Of a stretch of 6,265 bases of DNA, positions 1-4,909 are shown piece by piece. Within the stretch, counting starts at the first letter, position 1. Each line of letters opens with the position of its first letter. The position numbers were made by a program, and so were the translations under genes. The stretch covers positions 1 to 6,265 of the forward strand of contig JADFUX010000104.1 of NCBI GenBank assembly GCA_015222255.1, in the 5' to 3' direction. A model generated the notes under the pieces. The model was not told the origin of the DNA. It did not search any database and saw nothing but the letters and a program-made list of their open reading frames with translations. This stretch comes from Chloroflexota bacterium (GTDB lineage: Bacteria > Chloroflexota > Dehalococcoidia > GIF9 > AB-539-J10).

Positions 1-1
1 G

Positions 2-310
2 GATAAGTTTGAAGATACTCACCGAAATATCACCAAGCTCGAAGGCTACACGCTGTACACGTCCCTTGAATCCTGTCCCATGTGCTTGATACGGCTGATA
101 AGCTCTGGTGTCAACACAGTTCTATATGCCGCACCTGATGTGGCTTACGGTATGGTTCACAGAATGGGAGAGCTGCCTCTGGCTTGGATTGAGTTAGCCG
201 AACGACAGACTTTCGGCCAGGCCAGGTGTTCTCCAGATCTGGTCAATGCTGCTAACAGGATATTCCTACTCAACATCGAGGAGTTGAACGAAAAACTCAG
301 AAGCCGGTAG
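2..310 (+). CDS. Cytidine/deoxycytidylate deaminase family protein, C-terminal part (5' end outside window)
   Basis: The frame is open from the first full codon at base 2 to a TAG at 308-310, giving 102 residues of a protein that starts upstream of the window. The decisive motif is LYTSLESCPMC at fragment residues 18-28. It matches the second zinc-binding motif (PCxxC) of the cytidine/dCMP/guanine/tRNA-adenosine deaminase fold, with C25 and C28 as the two zinc-ligand cysteines. The residue before the first Cys is Ser where the family usually has Pro. The following segment, ISSGVNTVLYAAPD, fits the next helix and strand of that fold. The third zinc ligand and the catalytic Glu (H/C-A-E motif) would lie upstream and cannot be checked. 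Known members hydrolytically deaminate a base, nucleoside or nucleotide; the substrate here cannot be told. The longer C-terminal tail (residues about 55-102) argues against plain TadA. A start at the internal ATG (80) would cut through the zinc motif, so it is not the true start. Confidence 0.8.
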   Translation, partial: DKFEDTHRNITKLEGYTLYTSLESCPMCLIRLISSGVNTVLYAAPDVAYGMVHRMGELPLAWIELAERQTFGQARCSPDLVNAANRIFLLNIEELNEKLRSR

Positions 311-360
311 GCACGTGGGTGGACACAGCCACATAGGTGGATAGGCTCAATTCTTGTGGA

Positions 361-393
361 GCCCGATGTTGCATAGTTGTAGCAGCATCGGGC
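361..393 (+). repeat. 12-bp inverted repeat / stem-loop downstream of the deaminase gene
   Basis: GCCCGATGTTGC (361-372) pairs with GCAGCATCGGGC (382-393) with a single G-U wobble, around a 9-base loop. It starts 51 bases after the deaminase stop codon, so it could be a transcript 3'-end structure. The following bases are GAAACGG rather than a T-tract, so factor-independent termination is doubtful. The 5' arm could also pair, with a one-base bulge, with ACATCGGGGC at 428-437, giving an alternative fold. Confidence 0.5.
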
Positions 394-633
394 GAAACGG
401 TTGATTGTCTTAATCGTTCTGCTTGTGACATCGGGGCGGCTTAGTCTCATAGAGCCCGGCTGACACCGGTAGTTCTGTTCCGATAGGAACATTTGCCACA
501 ACGCTTGAAGGCTATGATGCAGCTTCAAGCGATCCGCAGACTTCGCCGATATCGGATTCTGCATTACGCATCTCCTTTATGTCTTTCCTATCCCACTCTT
601 TTCCGTTGCTAGACTGGGGTAGCCTGGTCTATC

Positions 634-642
634 TGTCATAAT
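634..642 (+). promoter_or_regulatory. Possible extended -10 promoter (TGTCATAAT)
   Basis: TG at 634-635, one base, then CATAAT (637-642) matches the extended -10 form with one mismatch. A TTGCTA at 606-611 is too far upstream (25 bases) to be a normal -35. It lies just after the hairpin at 610-631. The surrounding TCTGTCATAATAT resembles the sites before polA and the ABC operon. It would transcribe towards the 28-codon ORF and polA. Confidence 0.3.
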
Positions 643-698
643 ATATCGTTTCTGTCCCTATTGTGGTTCATAGTATTCTATCTGAGATTGGGTAAGGA

Positions 699-704
699 TA
701 TAAT
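699..704 (+). promoter_or_regulatory. Possible -10 box (TATAAT) upstream of the small ORF
   Basis: An exact TATAAT sits at 699-704. The hexamer 17 bases upstream (TTCTAT, 676-681) is a poor -35. A transcript from it would begin near 711 and place the ribosome binding site at 732-737 about 20 bases into the message, a sensible layout for the ORF at 746. Confidence 0.35.
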
Positions 705-731
705 TGGAGCAAGGGCTGTTAACGTCGACAA

Positions 732-737
732 AAGGAG
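732..737 (+). promoter_or_regulatory. Strong ribosome binding site (AAGGAG) for the 28-codon ORF
   Basis: AAGGAG at 732-737 within AAAGGAGAT (731-739) stands 8 bases before the ATG at 746, which is close to ideal. It is the best Shine-Dalgarno match of any start in this window, better than those of polA, the ATPase or the permease. It is exactly complementary over 9 bases to ATCTCCTTT at 570-578. Confidence 0.55.
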
Positions 738-745
738 ATTAAGAC

Positions 746-832
746 ATGGACGGCGTGGTGTTAAAGAACAACGCGGAAACCGTCGGATATAACATCCTGT
801 TTATCTCAGCCCTGACCTTGCCTGGATTATGA
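746..832 (+). CDS. Small ORF, 28 aa, unknown function (candidate small protein or leader peptide)
   Basis: ATG at 746 to TGA at 830-832 encodes 28 residues. The N-terminal half is polar (MDGVVLKNNAETVGYN). The C-terminal 12 residues are largely hydrophobic (ILFISALTLPGL), long enough only for a marginal membrane segment. I do not recognise any family. Support comes from context: an AAGGAG ribosome site 8 bases upstream and a TATAAT at 699-704. It ends 76 bases before polA and no longer gene continues in any frame. It may be a real small protein, a leader peptide, or the surviving start of a gene that decayed. There are no stop-adjacent runs of one amino-acid codon such as classical attenuators show. 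Confidence 0.35.
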   Translation: MDGVVLKNNAETVGYNILFISALTLPGL

Positions 833-865
833 TTTCTCTTTTCTAAGTGTATTGGCCTGCTTAGA

Positions 866-875
866 CGAAGCTTCG
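866..875. promoter_or_regulatory. 10-bp palindrome upstream of polA
   Basis: CGAAGCTTCG (866-875) is a perfect palindrome about 20 bases upstream of the polA -10 region, where a -35 element or an operator would be expected. The regulator, if any, is unknown. A 10-bp palindrome can also arise by chance. Confidence 0.25.
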
Positions 876-890
876 CTCGTAGGAATTGGT

Positions 891-903
891 TCTGTTATAT
901 AAT
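891..903 (+). promoter_or_regulatory. polA promoter core (TCTGTTATATAAT), likely leaderless or near-leaderless start
   Basis: TCTGTTATATAAT carries both an extended -10 (TG at 893-894, one base, TATATA at 896-901) and a perfect TATAAT at 898-903. No good -35 is seen, as is common for extended -10 promoters. Transcription would start about 6-8 bases downstream, at or next to the ATG at 909. There is no Shine-Dalgarno at a usable distance from 909. The same 13 bases occur with one change before the ABC operon (3975-3987). Confidence 0.55.
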
Positions 904-908
904 ATGAG

Positions 909-3632
909 ATGAACATGTTTGAAAAAGAGAAACCTCTGGTATTACTCTTTGATGGCAATGCTCTGGTGCATCGTGCATTCCACGCCTTGCCTCCGCTAAC
1001 AGTTTCTAAGACTGGGGAGATAGTAAATGCGGTCTACGGCTTTGCCAGCACATTGCTCAAAGTGATCGCTGAATTCAAGCCCAGCTATTGGGCTATTGCC
1101 TTTGATCGTCCAGCCCCAACCTTCAGACACAAGAAGTTTGAGGAGTACAAAGCCCAGCGCCCTGCTACGCCGGAAGAGCTGAAAAGCCAGATAGAACGAG
1201 TCCATCAACTGGTGGCTGCTTTCGGTATTCCCATATTCGAGATCGATGGTTTTGAGGCTGACGATGTCTTGGGAACCTTGAGCAAGCAGGCTAATGAACA
1301 GGGGATTGAGACCATTATCGTAAGCGGCGACAACGATATGCTCCAATTAGTAGTGGCGGGAGTACGAGCACTGGCTCCAAGGCGGAGCTTTAGCGATGCG
1401 TTGCTTTATGACGAAGAAGCAGTCAACCAGAAATACGGCATAAGGCCTGACCAAATCACCGACCTGAAAGCACTGACTGGCGACCAATCCGATAATATCC
1501 CTGGCGTAGCGGGCATTGGGGAAAAGACGGCAGGGAGACTAATTCGGCAGTTTGGCAGCCTGGAGGAAATCTACACTCATATTGAAGACATAACGCCAGA
1601 CAAATTACAAACCGCTCTGCGTGAACATGAATGGCAAGCTTTTCAAAGCAAGGAGTTGGTCACCATATGTCGGGATGTTCCCATCAACTTGAATCTTGAG
1701 GCATGCCAGATGAAGAGTTACAACCGAAACGAGGTGGTAGAACTTTTCCGGGAACTTGAGTTTGTTAACTTGATTCCCAGATTGCCACAGGAAATCGCCG
1801 GGCCAGGCGACACAGTCGAACGTAAAACCTTTCCAAAAGGCATTTATCAGATGGTGAACACGGAGACAGCTCTAAACGAGGTCGCAAGTCAACTGGAGGG
1901 AACTAATGATTTTGCCATCGATCTTGAGACTACGGGCAAGGAAGCTGTCACAGCAGAGCTTGTGGGAGTAGCGGTATCACCAGCTTCAGGAAAGGCATTC
2001 TATATACCTTTGGGGCATCGTGGCTTGAACCAGCCTGAGCAACTGCCAACAAGCCAAGGCATGGCTAAGCTCGAGCCACTGTTGGCAAGCGAAGAGATAG
2101 GCAAAATCGCCCATAACGGAAAGCATTCCATGACAGTCTTAGCTAATTATGGCGTAGAACTGGAGAACTTGAGCTTCGACACAATGATTGCCGCCTACCT
2201 TATCGGTGAAAAGAACCTGGAGCTTAGAGCACTTGCCTTCAATAGATTAGGCATTGAAATGATTCCTATTGCTGAGCTGGTTGGCACGGGAAAGAAGCAA
2301 ATCCCCATAGCCATGTTAGAAGCGAGACAAGCTGCTGACTATGCTTGCGCCGGCGCCGATGTCATATGGCACCTGAGGGACAATCTGAGAGACGAGCTAC
2401 AACGACAAGGCTTGTGGCCGCTCTTCACCGAAGTGGAAATGCCGCTGGTTCCTGTGTTAGCGGATATGGAGAGGAGTGGCGTTGTCTTGGATACCGGATT
2501 GCTTCGTGAAATGTCTCTCTCCCTGAACAGGAAAATCCTGGAACTTGAGGCGGAAATCTACAGTAGCGTGGGACACGAATTCAATATCAATTCACATCAG
2601 CAGCTAGGCAGGATACTCTTTGAAGAGCTCAAATTGCCCCGAGCCCGTAAGACGAAAAGCGGCTACTCCACCGAAGCCTCAGTGATAGAGGGATTAAGGG
2701 GCACTCACCCCATAATTGAGCTCGTGTTGGACTATCGCCAAGTGAGCAAAATGAAGTCAACATATGTTGAGGCTCTGCCCGCGCTCATCAACCGGAATAC
2801 GGGGAGGGTGCATACCAGCTTTAACCAGACAGCGACCACTACAGGGAGGCTTTCCTCTACTGAGCCGAATCTGCAAAATATTCCCATAAGGGGAAAACTT
2901 GGAGGGAAAATAAGGCAAGCGATCATAGCTCCACCAGGGTCATACCTTCTAAGTGGCGACTACTCCCAAATTGACCTCAGAGCCCTGGCCCATCTCTCCC
3001 AAGACACTGAACTCATTGCCGCCTTTGCCAGAGATGAGGATATTCATGCTACGACTGCTTCCAGGATTTATGGTGTGGAAAAGGCTGACGTAACCTATGA
3101 GATGCGTCGTGTCGCCAAAACGGTCAACTTTGGTGTTATCTATGGCATGAGCGACTATGGGTTGGAACAAGCTACCGAACTGAGCCGCGAGGAATCAGCT
3201 CGATTCATTACCTTGTACTTCGAGAGGTATCCCAGGGTTAGGCAATACATAGAAGCGACTAAAGAACAAGCTCGCAAACTGGGCTACGTACAGACAGTAA
3301 TGGGCAGGCGCAGGTTCATACCGGAAATCAATTCCCCCAATTGGCAAGTAAGGCAGGCTGCTGAAAGAATGGCTATAAATGCCCCGGTGCAAGGCACCTC
3401 CGCCGACATTATTAAGGTTGCCATGATCAATATGCATCGAGAAATGAAGAACCGAAACCTAAGAAGCAAGATGCTGCTACAAATTCACGATGAGTTGCTC
3501 TTCGAGGTGCCCCAGGAGGAGATAGAAGAGATGAAATCTTTGGTCGGCAGGATAATGGCCGAAGCTGTGAAGCTTTGTGTGCCTTTGAGGATAGACATCA
3601 AGGTAGGTAAGAACTGGGGCGAAATGGCATAA
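909..3632 (+). CDS. polA: DNA polymerase I with a degenerate 3'-5' exonuclease site
   Basis: Family A DNA polymerase of 907 aa, near the usual 850-930. It fills gaps, removes RNA primers and serves in excision repair. The 5' nuclease domain (about 9-290) is intact: FDGNALVHR with D15, D66, GFEADD (114-119), SGDNDM (139-144), TGDQSDNIPG (190-199) and the helix-hairpin-helix GIGEKTA. The 3'-5' exonuclease domain (about 310-500) keeps the Exo I DLE (D338, E340), N403 and Y478. It has Ser407 and Gly482 where E. coli has D424 and D501, so proofreading is probably absent. The polymerase domain (about 510-907) is complete: TTGRLSSTEPNLQNIP (644-659), motif A DYSQIDLR (684-691; E. coli D705), motif B R733-K737-F741-Y745, motif C IHDE (859-862). 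The residue matching E. coli steric gate E710 is Asp689. The start at 909 fits the promoter at 891-903; the in-frame ATG at 915 is the alternative. Confidence 0.97.
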   Translation: MNMFEKEKPLVLLFDGNALVHRAFHALPPLTVSKTGEIVNAVYGFASTLLKVIAEFKPSYWAIAFDRPAPTFRHKKFEEYKAQRPATPEELKSQIERVHQLVAAFGIPIFEIDGFEADDVLGTLSKQANEQGIETIIVSGDNDMLQLVVAGVRALAPRRSFSDALLYDEEAVNQKYGIRPDQITDLKALTGDQSDNIPGVAGIGEKTAGRLIRQFGSLEEIYTHIEDITPDKLQTALREHEWQAFQSKELVTICRDVPINLNLEACQMKSYNRNEVVELFRELEFVNLIPRLPQEIAGPGDTVERKTFPKGIYQMVNTETALNEVASQLEGTNDFAIDLETTGKEAVTAELVGVAVSPASGKAFYIPLGHRGLNQPEQLPTSQGMAKLEPLLASEEIGKIAHNGKHSMTVLANYGVELENLSFDTMIAAYLIGEKNLELRALAFNRLGIEMIPIAELVGTGKKQIPIAMLEARQAADYACAGADVIWHLRDNLRDELQRQGLWPLFTEVEMPLVPVLADMERSGVVLDTGLLREMSLSLNRKILELEAEIYSSVGHEFNINSHQQLGRILFEELKLPRARKTKSGYSTEASVIEGLRGTHPIIELVLDYRQVSKMKSTYVEALPALINRNTGRVHTSFNQTATTTGRLSSTEPNLQNIPIRGKLGGKIRQAIIAPPGSYLLSGDYSQIDLRALAHLSQDTELIAAFARDEDIHATTASRIYGVEKADVTYEMRRVAKTVNFGVIYGMSDYGLEQATELSREESARFITLYFERYPRVRQYIEATKEQARKLGYVQTVMGRRRFIPEINSPNWQVRQAAERMAINAPVQGTSADIIKVAMINMHREMKNRNLRSKMLLQIHDELLFEVPQEEIEEMKSLVGRIMAEAVKLCVPLRIDIKVGKNWGEMA

Positions 3633-3648
3633 GGCAGTTTCGCTCTTT
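3617..3648 (+). terminator. Weak candidate terminator overlapping the polA stop
   Basis: GGGCGAAA (3617-3624) can pair with TTTCGCTC (3638-3645), with one G-U, around a 13-base loop that contains the polA TAA at 3630-3632. A short T-rich run (TTTGT) follows. The stem is short and the loop large, so this is a weak candidate. A terminator is nevertheless expected here, because the next gene is on the opposite strand. Confidence 0.3.
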
Positions 3649-3710
3649 GTGAGCCGGGCGTGAGTTCCTTCACCCAAGTCACCCGCGCCGTGTTCTTCGT
3701 AACCCAACTC

Positions 3711-3950
3711 CTAGCGGCGCAACAGAGTGGTCGTGGCGTTCCTAACTGGGCCAAGAATCTCTATTTTGCGGTCTTGTCTCTTCATCATTCCCCCGCCAAC
3801 TCCCTCCTCACCTTTTTCATCGGTGGTAGCAATCAGCCAATATTCCATCGGCCCTTCAGCTTTCTGAACCTTCCAGCCGAAAAGTTCGGTGTAGAACTTC
3901 TTTGCTCGCTCTATATCCTCTGCCGGAATTTCAAGGTGACGATTTGTCAT
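3711..3950 (-). pseudogene. Truncated VOC/glyoxalase-like protein, N-terminal half only
   Basis: Read on the minus strand, the first 59 residues are a clear vicinal-oxygen-chelate (glyoxalase/bleomycin-resistance) N-terminal half: RHLEIPAEDIERAKKFYTEL (4-23), FGW, EGPMEYWLI (32-40) and VGGGMMKRQ (51-59). H5 sits where the family has its first metal ligand. Proteins of this subfamily are usually about 115-130 aa. Here the match ends near residue 60 (base about 3773). Twenty unrelated residues follow and then TAG at 3711-3713; the second half of the fold, with the remaining metal ligands, is not found in any frame downstream. Past the stop the same frame stays open antisense into polA, with no VOC similarity. 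No ribosome site precedes the ATG (3948-3950). It diverges from the ABC operon. Most likely a deletion or insertion remnant; a short dimerising half-domain protein is possible but less likely. Confidence 0.6.
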
Positions 3951-3974
3951 AAGGTAAGTAACACTATTGACCGA

Positions 3975-3987
3975 TCTGCTATATAAT
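3975..3987 (+). promoter_or_regulatory. ABC operon promoter core (TCTGCTATATAAT)
   Basis: TG (3977-3978), one base, then TATATA (3980-3985) forms an extended -10, and TATAAT is also present at 3982-3987. GTAACA (3958-3963) is a four-of-six -35 with a 16-base spacer. Transcription would start near 3992-3994, after the ATG at 3986, so that ATG could not be used from this promoter. The first ribosome-site-like bases (GGAG, 3995-3998) lie right behind it. Confidence 0.5.
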
Positions 3988-4012
3988 GGGAATTGGAGAA
4001 GCTGCCTCTACT

Positions 4013-4909
4013 ATGCTTGCCGCTGAAGTCAATCATATAGTCAAGTCCTACGCAGATAAGGCCGTGGTTAACGATCTGTCCTTCTCTGTCGCCCAAGGTG
4101 AGATATTTGGTCTAATTGGTCCTAATGGTGCGGGCAAGACTACCACCATCAGGATGATGATGGACATCATCAAGCCAGACTCGGGCGACGTGACAATCCT
4201 CGGCGAGAAGTTGAGTGAAGCTAGCAAGAATAAGCTCGGCTACTTGCCTGAGGAAAGAGGACTATACAGGAAGCTGACTGCCATCGATTCCATCATCTAT
4301 CTTGCCTCCCTCAAGGGTATGGACAGGCACTCAGCCGAAGAAAAAGCTAACGAGCTGCTCAATCAAACAGGTATGCTACCGCACAAAAAAAAGAAGATTG
4401 AGGAGTTGAGCACGGGCATGAGGCAGGTTATCCAATTCCTCATTGCTATCATCCATGATCCAGAACTGGTTATTCTGGATGAGCCATTTTCTGGTCTAGA
4501 CCCGGTTAACACCGAGTTACTGAAAAGAATGTTCGTTGACTTGAGGAATCAGGGTAAAGCAATAATCCTGAGCACACACAGGATGAATGAAGTAGAGGAA
4601 CTTTGCGACCGCATATTAATGATAGACAACGGGCGCGCAGTTCTTTACGGGAATCTGACTGAAATCAAGTCAAGGTATCAAAATAATTCGGTCCTTCTGG
4701 ATCTTAAAGGGGAGCTGGGGGAAGTACCGGGAGTTACCGGTAAGCGCACTCGCAAAGGCTACACGGAGCTGATGGTGGATGGCAAGACAACCCCTCAGCA
4801 GGTTCTGGCCCATTTGGTAAGCCGTGGGATAGTAATCAATCGCTTTGAGGTAGCTACTCCTTCACTGAACGAAATATTCCTGAAGGTTGTTGGTAAAAAC
4901 CATGAATAA
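4013..4909 (+). CDS. ABC transporter ATP-binding protein, NatA/YhaQ type (ABC-2 exporter)
   Basis: Cytoplasmic ATPase that powers the membrane partner encoded next. From the ATG at 4013 it has 298 aa, typical for the family. Visible motifs: Walker A GPNGAGKTT (36-44, K42); the Q-loop region YLPEERGLY (77-85), which has Glu where most ABC proteins have Gln and is typical of the NatA/YhaQ group (COG4152); the signature LSTGMRQ (132-138), with Thr for the usual Gly or Lys; Walker B LVILDEP (152-158, D156, catalytic E157); D-loop SGLDP; and switch His189 in STHRM. A C-terminal accessory domain follows (about 220-298), as in other ABC-2 ATPases. An ATG at 3986 would add nine residues but overlaps the promoter -10, so 4013 is preferred; its GGAG is 14 bases upstream, rather far. 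NatAB exports Na+ in Bacillus, but the substrate cannot be read here. An A8 run at 4385-4392 contains the slippery heptamer A AAA AAG in frame. Confidence 0.93.
   Translation: MLAAEVNHIVKSYADKAVVNDLSFSVAQGEIFGLIGPNGAGKTTTIRMMMDIIKPDSGDVTILGEKLSEASKNKLGYLPEERGLYRKLTAIDSIIYLASLKGMDRHSAEEKANELLNQTGMLPHKKKKIEELSTGMRQVIQFLIAIIHDPELVILDEPFSGLDPVNTELLKRMFVDLRNQGKAIILSTHRMNEVEELCDRILMIDNGRAVLYGNLTEIKSRYQNNSVLLDLKGELGEVPGVTGKRTRKGYTELMVDGKTTPQQVLAHLVSRGIVINRFEVATPSLNEIFLKVVGKNHE

Larger units (their letters stand above)
311..745. other. Non-coding stretch rich in inverted repeats; possible structured RNA
   Basis: No convincing coding frame lies here. The minus-strand frame open over 157-564 runs antisense through the deaminase and has no family signature. 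Reading by eye gives these potential stems: 361-372 with 382-393 (12 bp, one G-U, 9-base loop); 396-399 plus 404-406 with 412-418 (weak); 425-437 with 454-466 (10 of 13 pairs); 477-481 with 486-490 (5 bp, loop GATA); 503-510 with 523-530 (8 bp perfect); the palindrome CCGATATCGG at 546-555; and 610-618 with 623-631 (9 bp, two G-U, 4-base loop). None is followed by a run of T, so they are poor intrinsic terminators. The density suggests a structured transcript or a decayed element. I could not match it to RNase P RNA, tmRNA, SRP RNA or any riboswitch I know. Bases 632-745 hold promoter-like sites and a ribosome binding site. Confidence 0.45.

Noticed and set aside
80..310. Deaminase start at the internal ATG (80)
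   Set aside because: Clear family sequence, including the first zinc cysteine, lies upstream in the same frame, so the gene begins outside the window.
337..347. 11-base match GTGGATAGGCT shared by 337-347 and 6112-6122
   Set aside because: It is a single short direct match without flanking similarity, and the second copy lies mostly in the end of the permease gene, so coincidence is likely.
157..564. Minus-strand frame of 135 codons overlapping the deaminase 3' end and the hairpin region
   Set aside because: It runs antisense through a recognisable deaminase, has no recognisable domain and has low-complexity-like composition. Its length is explained by few stops opposite structured non-coding DNA.
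579..641. 20-codon ORF starting ATG at 579
   Set aside because: There is no ribosome site (the preceding bases are the complement of one) and it runs through the hairpin at 610-631.
718..729. Adjacent palindromes GTTAAC and GTCGAC
   Set aside because: Six-base palindromes are too short and frequent to support an operator or attachment site.
996..1346. Antisense frames inside polA (also at 2732-2926, 2949-3170, 3195-3437, 3284-3469)
   Set aside because: All are shadows of a well-supported polA frame and show no family motifs or ribosome sites.
3477..3707. Continuation of the VOC frame after its TAG, as a readthrough or separate gene
   Set aside because: It has no VOC similarity and overlaps the 3' end of polA antisense, so it is most likely a chance open frame.
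3660..3986. Plus-strand frame of 108 codons between polA and the ATPase gene
   Set aside because: It lies opposite the VOC remnant, whose minus-strand translation matches a known family, and it has no recognisable domain.
3986..4012. Upstream ATG start of the ATPase at 3986
   Set aside because: The ATG overlaps the TATAAT of the inferred promoter, has no ribosome site, and adds nine residues outside the usual family start.
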